Assembly: GCF_022096995.1 (NCBI RefSeq)
Contig: NZ_JACXGQ010000004.1
Location: forward strand, 62,001-126,000
Source: Yoonia sp. I 8.24
Lineage (GTDB): Bacteria > Pseudomonadota > Alphaproteobacteria > Rhodobacterales > Rhodobacteraceae
Direction of reading: 5' to 3'
Length of the DNA: 64,000 nt
The notes under the pieces are model-generated. The model did not search any database. It was not told the DNA's origin and was given only the letters and a program-made list of their open reading frames with translations. Position numbers and translations under genes: made by a program. Positions 35,610 to 44,838 of this stretch are shown in pieces; positions within the stretch are counted from its first letter, which is position 1; every line of letters starts with the position of its first letter.

Positions 35610-37291
35610 GCACTCTCCCCCTTTGCAACAGCATCCAAAATATCAGCAACGCTTTGCGCGCTCAGCCCATAATCATCCATCGCTGCTTGCGCTGAAATAT
35701 AGCCACGCGCCAGATCACGTTTGACCAGATCAGGGTCGCGAGCTGCCGCGTCACCATAGCCTGCACCGCCTGGCAGACCAAGGATCACCCGCGCGCCATC
35801 TGGCACAAACTGTTTCCCCTTACCTTGCATGGCGGCACCATCATCGCGCGCAATTGTCGTGGCCGCGCCGCTGGCCCCGCCTTGGCGGCCACGCGCCGGG
35901 TGGTGGACCCGGTCAAACATCGCGGAAAAATCAAATTCATGCCCGCTGCGTGCCCCGACCTCCATATATTGGCCCAAGCCGCCGCGATATTGCCCCGCGC
36001 CACCGCTGTCAGGGCGTAATTCTTTGCGCCAGATAATGACGGGGCCGGTGTGTTCTGTGGCCTCGATCGGCATTGTCATCACACCCGACGGGAACGCAGT
36101 CGCATTTAACCCATCGACACGTGGGCGCGCACCTGCCCCACCTGAATTAAAGGCCAGAACTTCGGCGCGTGTACCCTCTTGCCCTGCTGCGGGGCGCACA
36201 CTGACCTGAAAATTGCATAAACATCCGGCCCCCTCGGCAGGCACGGTGGCGGGCAAAATTTGATCAAGCGCATCATAAACCGTATCGGGGATCATATGCC
36301 CAATGATATGACGCAGCGCCACGGGGGCCGGATGCACCGCATTGACGATACTGTTAACTGGGGCCACGACCTCAAACGGGGCTAAGGAGGCCGCGTTATT
36401 AGGAATCTCAGGTGCAACCGCGCATTTCAGCGCATAGCACGCATAGGCTTTTGTATAGACCAGCGGCACGTTGATCCCTTTTTTATCAAGCCCCGATGTC
36501 CCTGCGAAATCGCAAACCATCCGATCTTTTTCGATGGTCAGCTTGACCCGCAAATCAATCGGCGTATCAAAGCCATCAATCGTCATGCCGCCATCCGCGC
36601 TGGCCTGTGGCAGAGCCGCGATTTTTTCGAGCGTTGCACGGCGCGAGTTGTCCAAAATAAACGCGCCGATCCCGTCCAAATCAACAAGTGCAAATTCGTC
36701 CATCATTTCGGCAAGCCGCCGCTGACCGATCTCATTGCAGGTGGCCAACGCGTACAGATCACCAATCAGTTGATCAGGTTCACGCACATTGCCGCGCAGC
36801 ATATGGATCAAGGTTTGATCCACCGCGCCGCGATCCGCAAATTTCATGATCGGGATATAGATGCCCTCTTCGTAGACGCTGGCTGCATCCGCGCCGAACC
36901 CACGCCCGCCGATATCGACGACATGGGCGGTGCAGGCAAAGAAACCCACGTGGTTTCCATTGTGAAACGATGGGGTGACGACCGTAATGTCGTGCAGGTG
37001 TCCGGTACCTTCCCACGGATCGTTGGTGATATAGACATCACCTTCGCAGATATTCTCACTCCCGATGCGCCGGATGAAATGTGCGACTGCATCAGCCATC
37101 GCGTTCACGTGACCGGGCGTGCCTGTCACGGCTTGGGCCAGCATCAATCCATCTGCGTTATAGACGCCTGCCGAAAGATCGCCAGCTTCGCGGACCGACG
37201 TTGAAAACGCGGTGCGCACCAACGCTTGCGCTTGTTCTTCGACGATAGAGATCAAGCGGTTCCACATGACTTGGTTGGCGACGTTGCTCAT
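35606..37291 (-). CDS. Hydantoinase B/oxoprolinase family protein
   Basis: A 561-aa protein of the HyuB family, the partner of HyuA in ATP-dependent N-methylhydantoinase and 5-oxoprolinase complexes. Characteristic stretches: IVEEQAQALVRTAFSTSVREAGDLSAGVYN, YITNDPWEGTGHLHDITVVTP, AFNSGGAGARPRVDGLNATAFPSG and KGKGKQ-type end (GAAMQGKGKQFVPDGARVI). Overlaps hyuA by ATGA. Substrate could be hydantoin, N-methylhydantoin, oxoproline or acetone-like carboxylation substrates; related subunits exist in acetone carboxylase. Confidence 0.92.
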   Translation of the reverse strand: MSNVANQVMWNRLISIVEEQAQALVRTAFSTSVREAGDLSAGVYNADGLMLAQAVTGTPGHVNAMADAVAHFIRRIGSENICEGDVYITNDPWEGTGHLHDITVVTPSFHNGNHVGFFACTAHVVDIGGRGFGADAASVYEEGIYIPIMKFADRGAVDQTLIHMLRGNVREPDQLIGDLYALATCNEIGQRRLAEMMDEFALVDLDGIGAFILDNSRRATLEKIAALPQASADGGMTIDGFDTPIDLRVKLTIEKDRMVCDFAGTSGLDKKGINVPLVYTKAYACYALKCAVAPEIPNNAASLAPFEVVAPVNSIVNAVHPAPVALRHIIGHMIPDTVYDALDQILPATVPAEGAGCLCNFQVSVRPAAGQEGTRAEVLAFNSGGAGARPRVDGLNATAFPSGVMTMPIEATEHTGPVIIWRKELRPDSGGAGQYRGGLGQYMEVGARSGHEFDFSAMFDRVHHPARGRQGGASGAATTIARDDGAAMQGKGKQFVPDGARVILGLPGGAGYGDAAARDPDLVKRDLARGYISAQAAMDDYGLSAQSVADILDAVAKGESA

Positions 37292-39363
37292 GCTTTCACC
37301 TCATTGATGTCAATTGTGCCGTCCGTGCGCGCCGTGGCTTGGCGGCTGCTTGGGACGACAATCGTTGTTTCGTCCTCGGTGATCAGTGCTGGGCCGGGAA
37401 TAGTCGCCCCTGGTGCCAGATCGGCGCGTGCGATCACCGCCGCATCCACGACCTTGCTCAGTGCAGGGTCAAATAGTCTGCGCGACGCTGTGGACTGCGC
37501 ATGCGTCTGTTCTGCGGTGTCCGCCAACGCGTCAACCTGCGCGGCTTCCGTCGTTGCATTTACCGCCCAAACTGTGATCTCAATATCCATCCCGGCAACT
37601 GTGCGCCCGAACAATGCTGCATAATCCGCTTCAAACAAGGCTTGGAAAGTCTCCGTATCTGGGGCTATCGCTTGCGCACGGGTTAAGCTAATCGGGATTT
37701 CCCAGCCCTGTCCGGTATAGCGCATATAGACTTTATATTCGGCATGAATTTCAGCGGAAGCATCGCAGGTACGCACAAACCCCGTCGCCTCGGTCTCCAT
37801 ATCCGAAAGCAACGCTTTCACGGTCGAGGGCGCGAAATCTGACAGTTTCATATAGACACTGCGGGTTGCTTCAAAACTAAATGGCGCGCGCAAGAACCCG
37901 ATGGCTGATCCGACCCCGGCACCGGTCGGCACCAAAAGCCGCTGCACGCCCAGCTTTTCGCACAAACGCCCCGCATGCAACGGGGCCGCGCCGCCAAAGG
38001 CGATCATCGTGTAATCGGCAAGGTCTTCGCCATTTTCAACCGCATGCACACGCGCGGCGTTGGCCATGTTTTCATCGACCACTTCGGCCAACCCATGGGC
38101 GGCGGTCAGCGCATCCATATCGAGCGGCGCACCCAAATCAGATAGGGCTGTCGCAGCGGCATCCATGTGCAATGGAATAGACCCGCCCGCGAAATTATCA
38201 GGGTCCAGCTTGCCCAATGTCAGGTCAGCATCCGTGACCGCAGGACGCTGTCCGCCACGCCCATAACAGGCAGGGCCGGGTTCAGATCCGGCGCTTTCCG
38301 GGCCGACACGGATTTGGCGCATTGCATCTACATGCGCCAGACTGCCCCCCCCTGCCCCAATTTCCACCATATCGATCACAGGGATCGAAATCGGCATGCC
38401 TGATCCTTTTTTGAATCGATACGTGCGGGCAACTTCAAACACGCGTGCGGTTTTGGGCGTCTGGTCTTTGATCAGGCAAATTTTGGCAGTTGTACCGCCC
38501 ATATCAAATGACAATACTTTATCGAGATTATACCGCGCGGCAATGTTCGCAGCAAACACTGCACCACCAGCGGGCCCGGATTCCACCAAACGCACAGGGA
38601 ACTCTGCTGCACTTTCGAGACTGATGATCCCGCCGCCCGAATGCATCAAAAAGATCGGACATGCGGTGCCTTCCTCCGCAAGGCGCCCTTTGAGCCGCCC
38701 CAGATAGGATTTCATCAGCGGTTTAATATAGGCATTGGCGACCGTCGTGTTGAACCGCTCATATTCGCGCATCTGGGGGGAGACCTCGGATGAAATAGAA
38801 ACCATCACATCCGGCAGTTTTTGCGCAAACACGTCGCGGATCATCTGTTCATGGGCGTCATTCAGATAGGCATGGATCAAGCCAACGGCGATGCTGTCAA
38901 ATCCCATCGGTGCGATCTGATCAGCAAGAGCTTCGACATCCGCGCGTTCCAACGCAATCAACACCCGCCCTTGCGCATCCATCCGTTCAGACAAGGTAAA
39001 CCGATGCTGGCGCGGCAACAGCGGTTCGGGCAATTGCAAGTTCAGATCATATTGCTCAAACCGGCTTTCGGTACGCATCTCAATCACATCGCGAAAGCCT
39101 TCGGTGGTGATCAACGCGGTCTTAGCCCCGCGCCGTTCAATCAGCGCATTTGTCGCCAAAGTGGTGCCGTGAATAATCTGCGAAATCGCCCCTGGCGTGA
39201 TACCCGCCTTGGCGCAAACCTGATGCATCCCATCGATAATCGCGTTTTCAGGGGCCGCGTATGTGGTCAGCACTTTGGTCGAAAACTGATCACTGCCAAT
39301 CTCTAGCACGACATCGGTAAATGTGCCGCCGATATCGACGCCTAGCCTGATATTATGTTGCAT
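37288..39363 (-). CDS. Hydantoinase/oxoprolinase A family protein
   Basis: A 691-aa HyuA-type subunit with the ATP-binding N-terminus RLGVDIGGTFTDVVLEIG, IIHGTTLATNALIERRGAKTALITT, and the middle domain VLSFDMGGTTAKICLI. With the B subunit it forms an ATP-hydrolysing hydantoinase or related enzyme. First gene of the operon; the ATG at 39363 is chosen because an upstream in-frame start at 39408 would precede the conserved domain by an unneeded leader. Ends in ATGA overlap with the B gene. Confidence 0.93.
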   Translation of the reverse strand: MQHNIRLGVDIGGTFTDVVLEIGSDQFSTKVLTTYAAPENAIIDGMHQVCAKAGITPGAISQIIHGTTLATNALIERRGAKTALITTEGFRDVIEMRTESRFEQYDLNLQLPEPLLPRQHRFTLSERMDAQGRVLIALERADVEALADQIAPMGFDSIAVGLIHAYLNDAHEQMIRDVFAQKLPDVMVSISSEVSPQMREYERFNTTVANAYIKPLMKSYLGRLKGRLAEEGTACPIFLMHSGGGIISLESAAEFPVRLVESGPAGGAVFAANIAARYNLDKVLSFDMGGTTAKICLIKDQTPKTARVFEVARTYRFKKGSGMPISIPVIDMVEIGAGGGSLAHVDAMRQIRVGPESAGSEPGPACYGRGGQRPAVTDADLTLGKLDPDNFAGGSIPLHMDAAATALSDLGAPLDMDALTAAHGLAEVVDENMANAARVHAVENGEDLADYTMIAFGGAAPLHAGRLCEKLGVQRLLVPTGAGVGSAIGFLRAPFSFEATRSVYMKLSDFAPSTVKALLSDMETEATGFVRTCDASAEIHAEYKVYMRYTGQGWEIPISLTRAQAIAPDTETFQALFEADYAALFGRTVAGMDIEITVWAVNATTEAAQVDALADTAEQTHAQSTASRRLFDPALSKVVDAAVIARADLAPGATIPGPALITEDETTIVVPSSRQATARTDGTIDINEVKA

Positions 39364-39438
39364 AAACGACGGGTCCCAAACTGTTGTCTGAGAGAATGCT
39401 AGCCGCAACGATAGATCATCACAAATTGTTTAATACGA

Positions 39439-40350
39439 TCACAAGGATAGCATTTTTTTATCATACGCTTGCGCAATTCCCGCTGCGATTGCGGCGCATT
39501 GGGCAACGACACCGGGTGCCTTTTCGGCATCAAACCGGGCATAAAAATCTAACGGCGTCGGTGCCCAATCATAGGTCATTCTTTGCAGTGCTCCGCACGC
39601 GATTTCGGCGGCCACCATCGCCGCCGGGAGCGTCGCAATGCCCATCCCATCCAGTGTCATATGCAAACAAGCCGCTAGATTACTGGAAGGCACCAAATGC
39701 ACATTCAAATCTCTCCGCTGCGCGAAATGTGCGGCAACCTGATCAAAAAGGCGGGTATTGCGCGCATGTGTCAGGATCGGGTGGCGCGCCAAATCCTCCA
39801 TAGATGCTGGACCTGTCACGGCAACATCGGGTGCCGCAACCCAGACCATGTCATAGGAACCAAGCGGGGTTTCACCGCTGGAAAGCCGTTGGAACGGCCT
39901 GTTTTGCACGGTCAAATCTAGTGTCCGTTCTTCGAGGCCACGTTCAAGGTTGGCGGAAAGATCCACTGTCAATTCGACCGATAGATTCGGGTAGGTCTCT
40001 TTGAGCGCACGCAAATAGTCGCGCAACCACGTATGCACGATCATTTCAGTCACCCCAAGCCGCAACGTCCCTGACACCAGTTGCTTTTGATCGGCAGCCA
40101 CAATCATCGCATCCGCCGCGTCCATAACACGCCGTGCATGTGCCAACAGATCGCGCCCCTTATCCGTAAGATGCACAGATCCTGCGTCGCGCGTCATCAA
40201 TTGCGTGTTCAGCACAGTTTCAAGCCGCGCAATACGCGCCGAGATATTCGGCTGCGTGGTATTCAGCCGGTCCGCCGCCCGTCGAAAGCTTTGCATATCT
40301 GCGACCCATATGAAGGCTTCAAGTTGTTTGAGGTTCAAGCGCATCCGCAA
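39439..40350 (-). CDS. LysR-family regulator, probably of the hydantoinase operon
   Basis: A 303-aa LysR protein with the N-terminal HTH (LEAFIWVADMQSFRRAADRLNTTQPNISARIARLE) and a substrate-binding domain. It reads in the same direction as the operon, 75 bases upstream of the hyuA ATG, so it may be part of the same transcript rather than divergent as usual. The ligand is unknown. Confidence 0.93.
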   Translation of the reverse strand: MRMRLNLKQLEAFIWVADMQSFRRAADRLNTTQPNISARIARLETVLNTQLMTRDAGSVHLTDKGRDLLAHARRVMDAADAMIVAADQKQLVSGTLRLGVTEMIVHTWLRDYLRALKETYPNLSVELTVDLSANLERGLEERTLDLTVQNRPFQRLSSGETPLGSYDMVWVAAPDVAVTGPASMEDLARHPILTHARNTRLFDQVAAHFAQRRDLNVHLVPSSNLAACLHMTLDGMGIATLPAAMVAAEIACGALQRMTYDWAPTPLDFYARFDAEKAPGVVAQCAAIAAGIAQAYDKKMLSL

Positions 40351-40361
40351 CCGATCATTAT

Positions 40362-41030
40362 TTAGTGGGCATCACGAAACACCGCATCTTGGTGCAACAT
40401 GGCCCCAAACAGCGGATGTGTCACCGCTAAAGAAAACCGGAAACACCCGTCACCCAAATCATGATGCCCGACCACCACTTTGCCGGGGCTCAAAGCGCGC
40501 GGTAAGCGCAGCCTGCGCCCCGCAATCTGCAGAAAGAAGTGGTCGCTTTTGAACAACAACGCATCATCAGTGGCTTCCACCTGCAAGGCCATCCCAACCC
40601 CATAGCCGATGTATTCCTCTAGACCGGTCACCCCGGCAAACCGCTTTGAGCTGTATACAACTTGCGGAAATCCATGCGCACGGCCGTATTGGCGCACCCA
40701 AAACTGCCCGTCGCTTGCCCCGTCTTCGGTCACAACAACCACAGCGGGCTGGTGCAAGCTGCTGCGGTCAAACGGAAACGGCGCGCCAATGATGCGGGCC
40801 GCCTGTGCCAAAAGCCATCCTGCCGGGTTCATCCGCATCGCGGTGACGACACCCTGATAGGCCACGCTTTGCCCCGCGCACAGTCGCTTACCAAAGCGTT
40901 TACGGATAGCCACGGGCAACCGCGCCCACGCGCCAACGCCCAAAAGGCTGCGAAATCGAAGATCGGTAGTTTGCGGATCAATGCAGATTGGGGTTTGCTT
41001 TACCTCAGGCGCAATATGGATCGATGACAT
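40362..41030 (-). CDS. DUF4166 domain protein
   Basis: A 222-aa protein of the DUF4166 family, with RFGKRLCAGQSVAYQGVV, QFWVRQYGRAHGFPQVVYSSKRF and a C-terminal VVGHHDLGDGCFRFSLAVTHPLFGAMLHQDAVFRD. The function is unknown; related domains occur fused to saccharopine-dehydrogenase-like proteins. It is 37 bases downstream of the gbsR-like gene on the same strand and presumably under its control. An upstream in-frame start at 41090 exists, but MSSIHIAPEV at 41030 is preferred. Confidence 0.85.
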   Translation of the reverse strand: MSSIHIAPEVKQTPICIDPQTTDLRFRSLLGVGAWARLPVAIRKRFGKRLCAGQSVAYQGVVTAMRMNPAGWLLAQAARIIGAPFPFDRSSLHQPAVVVVTEDGASDGQFWVRQYGRAHGFPQVVYSSKRFAGVTGLEEYIGYGVGMALQVEATDDALLFKSDHFFLQIAGRRLRLPRALSPGKVVVGHHDLGDGCFRFSLAVTHPLFGAMLHQDAVFRDAH

Positions 41031-41067
41031 GATGCTTCCTTCCAAATCTTCAAAAGAGATCAGCGGG

Positions 41068-41628
41068 CTATTTCCGTTTCCCGCCAGCAAATTTCAGTAA
41101 CTTAATGACCCTATCGCCAAGACCGACCAACCGGATAAGCTGCGCCTTGGGGACATCACGCATTTGGTCATACCACTGCGTGGTATTGTCTAAAAATCCT
41201 TGCATTTCTGTCAGGCGTTGCAAAACTTCGGGCGCGATAGATTGATCGTCTCGCGCAAGCTCAACACATTCCGCGATGGCTGACATCGCAGGATCAATTT
41301 CGCGTTCACGTCGGCCTTGGGCAATACGCAAGGCCATTTCCCAAACGTCGGCCTCAGCCACAAAATATTCACGACGATCCCCTGCGATTGGCACCCGTCG
41401 GATCAGCCGCCACGCGACCAATTCTTTGAGCGAATTCGACACATTAGAACGGGCAATTCCCAGGCGGTCGGAAATTTGTTCCGCATTCATGGGTGCGACC
41501 GCCAAAAACAAAAGCGCGTGCACCTGCGCAACAGAGCGATTAACGCCCCACTGCCCCCCCATATCACCCCAATACAGAATAAACTGATCAATGGCCTGCG
41601 GGCTTTTTATATCTGTAATTTCTGTCAT
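41068..41628 (-). CDS. GbsR/MarR-family transcriptional regulator
   Basis: A 186-aa winged-helix regulator of the GbsR type: QFILYWGDMGGQWGVNRSVAQ, ALLFLAVAPMNAEQISDRLGIARSNVSNSLKELVAW and RRVPIAGDRREYFVAE. GbsR proteins sense choline or related osmolytes; here the ligand is unknown. The start ATG at 41628 lies inside a perfect inverted repeat (41618-41637), so the gene very probably represses itself at translation or transcription start. It heads a two-gene unit with DUF4166. Confidence 0.9.
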   Translation of the reverse strand: MTEITDIKSPQAIDQFILYWGDMGGQWGVNRSVAQVHALLFLAVAPMNAEQISDRLGIARSNVSNSLKELVAWRLIRRVPIAGDRREYFVAEADVWEMALRIAQGRREREIDPAMSAIAECVELARDDQSIAPEVLQRLTEMQGFLDNTTQWYDQMRDVPKAQLIRLVGLGDRVIKLLKFAGGKRK

Positions 41629-41637
41629 AACAGAAAT
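41618..41637. promoter_or_regulatory. Dyad operator overlapping the gbsR-like start codon
   Basis: ATTTCTGT and ACAGAAAT form a perfect 8-bp dyad with a CATA spacer; the start codon (plus-strand CAT at 41626-41628) lies within. Binding by the regulator would block its own initiation region. Additional TCTGT half-sites occur close by (ATCTGTAATTTCTGT). Confidence 0.75.
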
Positions 41638-41783
41638 ATAGGAAATCATCGAAGCAATTGCAAGCCTATTCAGGCGCGGCAAGCAAGGCGGGTGACATCG
41701 GCTCCACAGGCGCATAACTTTCACGGGCGGCGACGGAAGACCCTTGTCCGCGCGCACAAAGGGTAAGCTTGATGGAGACGCAC

Positions 41784-42420
41784 CGTGAACCGGCCCCATA
41801 AACTCACCATCGCCACCGCCGTTTGCTTATCCCGCGGATAATTTGGATAAAAAGGACGGTTTGGGCTGGTGCATCGACACGTTGGGGCGCGGTTCCGCTA
41901 CCGGCCTTCAAGCCCATCCCTGCAAACCGCAAGGGAGAACGTGCATTCTCATTTGATCTCGCGGCTGGCACAAAGCAAAGGCGGCTATATGGCCTCATTG
42001 ACTACTCGGGTTGAAAACGCCCTTGTTTTTACCTCGATGATGAGGGCAAGTACGCCTGAGAACTCCCCGACGATTACGCTACTGACAGCCACTACCGCAT
42101 CAAGATCGGCCCGCTCCTAGGGGGTATCGGACACCGGCAATTCCTTTGATCGTTGGACTTGGCTTACCGACAAAACTCAGGACTATGCCAACTGGGCTCA
42201 AAACCTTGATGATAGCGCGACCAAACGGGATCCGCGCGACAATACCCAACCCAATGGCGGCGGCAATCAAAACGTCGTGGGCCCTGGTGGGATGAACACC
42301 CCGGCGCCAATTTGGGGCGATTATTGGGACACAGTTGCGCAATAGGGTGAACGCGGCAAGCCCTCTGGCGACAACGTGGGTTTCATCATCGAATACGACG
42401 AGATGCCGCAATCGCTTTGC
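41784..42420 (+). pseudogene. Decayed secreted lectin-like gene (ricin-B-like plus C-type lectin)
   Basis: A GTG at 41784 after GGAG opens a signal-peptide-like start (MNRPHKLTIATAVCL), then the frame shifts to AYPADNLDKKDGLGWCIDTL and GRGSATGLQAHPCKP. Another frame gives RAFSFDLAAGTK, and from about 42130 the frame reads WTWLTDKTQDYANWAQNLDD, NTQPNGGGNQNVV, IWGDYWDTVAQ, then TAG (42343-42345), and continues GERGKPSGDNVGFIIEYDE. The second half has the C-type lectin order W-x-ANWA-PN-GG-N-V-W-D-V-FIIEY. At least two frameshifts and one nonsense codon break it. It lies just before tRNA-Ser. Confidence 0.7.
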
Positions 42421-42617
42421 CCTAGAAAAACAAGTGCGGCCAAGCATATCTCCCCCATTCTGGCAGGTCACTACCCCCCTATTCGCGCGGCCCAAACGCG
42501 CGATATGGACATGACAATCCATACGATTATTTGCGAAACCCTCAGTCCCAAGACTATTTCACAGCCAAGGTTTTTTTGGCCTTGTTTCTCAGGTTTCACG
42601 CACTTATACGCGTCGGC

Positions 42618-42707
42618 GGAGACGTGGCCGAGTGGTCGAAGGCGCTCCCCTGCTAAGGGAGTAGGCGGGAAACCGTCTCGAGGGTTCGAATCCCTTCGTC
42701 TCCGCCA
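42618..42707 (+). tRNA. tRNA-Ser (GCU)
   Basis: The acceptor stem is GGAGACG at 42618-42624 with CGTCTCC, followed by discriminator G and an encoded CCA. The anticodon loop CTGCTAA lies in a CTCCC/GGGAG stem, giving anticodon GCU (serine AGC/AGU). The T arm shows GGTTCGAATCC and the long variable arm of tRNA-Ser is present. About 90 bases including CCA. A possible integration site for the accessory region to the right. Confidence 0.96.
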
Positions 42708-42770
42708 CCATACACTTCCAGAAACTTCATGTTGTACCAAAACAAGGGCTTAGGCCCTTTTTTCTTGCAT

Positions 42771-43157
42771 TTACCACCATAAGGCGGCACGGTTAGTGGT
42801 GGGTAGAATGACCACGCCACGACCGGGGATGTTGATAGAGACCACGCCACCGTCAAAGATCGGCTCTAAGCCTGCATCCATCAGCGCTTGTGGGAAGTCA
42901 GGCGATTGCCAAGCGGTCATTGCGGCATCATTGTCCAGAGGGGTCCATGCGGCGGCGTCTGCTTGCTGTGCGATCTGTTGGAAGGCAGCGGTGGAACCTG
43001 TCTTCATCAACTCAGTGACAGCCTTCGCAAACCCTGCACGGTCAGCGTTATAGGCTTGTTCCAACTCGCCTTCCGACCTCAATTGCCATGCGAGATGGAT
43101 CAAGTCACGTGTCTTTACAGAGCCCTTGGCGCGCTCTGGCTGAAAGCTATGGCGCAC
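42771..43157 (-). CDS. Hypothetical protein, 128 aa, possibly a fragment
   Basis: A GTG at 43157 follows AGGTGAGG and opens a 128-aa frame rich in Ala, Asp and Gln: GELEQAYNADRAGFAKAVTE, FQQIAQQADAAAWTPLD, ALMDAGLEPIFDGGVVSINI ending in ILPTTNRAALWW. The composition looks coding. I know no family. It is convergent with tRNA-Ser, ends 64 bases past it, and may be the remains of a longer gene lost during an insertion at the tRNA. Confidence 0.45.
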   Translation of the reverse strand: MRHSFQPERAKGSVKTRDLIHLAWQLRSEGELEQAYNADRAGFAKAVTELMKTGSTAAFQQIAQQADAAAWTPLDNDAAMTAWQSPDFPQALMDAGLEPIFDGGVVSINIPGRGVVILPTTNRAALWW

Positions 43158-43387
43158 ACCTCACCTATTTCACCATTCGCACCAGTGCTCGACTAAACTA
43201 TTCTGGGTGTTTCTATTGCCCAATAAGCGGACGCGGTCTTCGTAGGTGGTTCTTAGTCGTTGGCCCCTTTTGTTTTGTTTTTAGCTCCTTTTTTCCTCGG
43301 CGTGCTGTCCGCCCCGATAGAGAGAGACGACAGGAATTCCCGGTTGGGTCATGAGTTGTTCAAGATTTAACAACGAGGTTTCCCAAT

Positions 43388-44821
43388 ATGTATCGACACG
43401 TACGAACCGTCATTTCAACGACGGTATTTTTTCAACTTTTGGCATGTGGAACCGGGGTTTCGAGCGAAACCGCCGCCCTTTACGAACGCTTGAACGGGAT
43501 TTTTGTCAGCGACGGGTACGGCTACGTTGTCGACCTGCGCGGCGACACACGAGACGTCTATCATTTGTCCGGTGGTACTTGCGTCTTTGATGCTGACACC
43601 AGCGCAGGCATTCAACATGTGCTTGGCCCGGATGATGTTGTCGAAGCAACCGATGGCCAAAGCTTTGCGTATGGCGATGCCTATGAGACTCACAAAATAG
43701 TATTTCTTCGAATTCCCGCGCTCCCAGCGTCCTGTGCGACGCCATTGCCGGACACGCCGCACGGGAATTTTGAAGCCTTCGCTGCCGCCTTTAGTGCGCA
43801 TTATGCGTTCTTTGAACTTTATGGTGTGAACTGGCCGCAACAGGTCGCCGCCGCTCGGTCAGAAGTGACTTCGTCCATGACAGATGAAGACCTCTTTGCG
43901 CTATTTTCTGACATGGTCGCTCCGATCATGGATAGCCACCTATCGTTGGAAGCCGAGATCAACGGTAGCGCGTTCAGTATCGACCCAGTCACGACCGAGC
44001 TTGGTCGCGGGGCTATCCGGTTGGCTGATGAAAGTAACACCCCAAAGCAAGAAATCGTGCTGGCGGCACTTGATCGGTATTGGAACGAAGGCGTGGCCGA
44101 AGACATCTTGGCGGGCCAAGGGCGCGAGACGGCTGGCGGTAAATTACAGTACGGTCTGATTGATAGTAAGATCGGTTATATCAATGTGTTGATGCTGATG
44201 GGCTACACCAGCGATGCGTTCTTTCCAGACACCAATACGATGAATGACGCCGAGGAGCATCAGCGGGTCAACGCAATCTTAGACGAGATCATGATTAGCT
44301 TCGCAGAGGCGGAGGTGAACGCTGTGATCATTGACGCCAGCCTCAATTTTGGCGGGAGCGACTATATGGGGCGTGAAATTGCGGCCCGGTTTGCCGACCG
44401 GCAGCGGCTTGCCTACACCAAGGCGGCATTTGACGCGGCAGGTGCACCCGAAACATCCGTATATATTGTTCCCACAGATCGCCCGTCATTTGATGGCCCG
44501 GTTTATCTGATGACAACGGATTCGACCGTCAGCGCAGGCGAAACCATGACGATGGCGCTGCGCGCACTGCCCAACGTTACGCATGTTGGACAGCCAACCA
44601 ACGGGTCCTTTTCAGATGTGTTGAACAAGACCTTGCCGAACGGTTGGTCGCTGACCTTATCAAACGAAATTTATCGCGATCACGCAGGTATCTTGTGGGA
44701 AGGTCGCGGAATCACGCCCGACATTCCCTTGGATATTTTCAACGAAACCACCCTCGTCAACAGCCATCCTGCCGCTGTCGCGACCCTTGTCGCCCATATC
44801 CAATCTCAACTGAACAAATGA
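43388..44821 (+). CDS. S41-family serine peptidase lipoprotein
   Basis: A 477-aa exported protein. The N-terminus looks like a lipoprotein signal (STTVFFQLLACGTGVSS, lipobox LLACG). The C-terminal half is an S41 (tail-specific) peptidase: IGYINVLMLMGYTS, AVIIDASLNFGGSDYMG, and the nucleophile in TDSTVSAGETMTMALRAL followed by VGQPTNGSFSD. The C-terminal-protease lysine (usually TfGKG) is replaced by TNGSF, so it resembles the S41B/IRBP-like group lacking that Lys. No PDZ domain is obvious. Overlaps or abuts the MipA-like gene. Confidence 0.85.
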   Translation: MYRHVRTVISTTVFFQLLACGTGVSSETAALYERLNGIFVSDGYGYVVDLRGDTRDVYHLSGGTCVFDADTSAGIQHVLGPDDVVEATDGQSFAYGDAYETHKIVFLRIPALPASCATPLPDTPHGNFEAFAAAFSAHYAFFELYGVNWPQQVAAARSEVTSSMTDEDLFALFSDMVAPIMDSHLSLEAEINGSAFSIDPVTTELGRGAIRLADESNTPKQEIVLAALDRYWNEGVAEDILAGQGRETAGGKLQYGLIDSKIGYINVLMLMGYTSDAFFPDTNTMNDAEEHQRVNAILDEIMISFAEAEVNAVIIDASLNFGGSDYMGREIAARFADRQRLAYTKAAFDAAGAPETSVYIVPTDRPSFDGPVYLMTTDSTVSAGETMTMALRALPNVTHVGQPTNGSFSDVLNKTLPNGWSLTLSNEIYRDHAGILWEGRGITPDIPLDIFNETTLVNSHPAAVATLVAHIQSQLNK

Positions 44822-44838
44822 CGAAAGACCAGAAGACA

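Noticed and set aside
42100-42522. 140-codon minus-strand frame over the lectin remnant
   Set aside because: It opposes the frames that carry the lectin motifs and has no domain of its own.
42690-42770. Attachment-site duplication of the tRNA-Ser 3' end
   Set aside because: No second copy of the tRNA 3' sequence was noticed downstream, so an att pair cannot be claimed.
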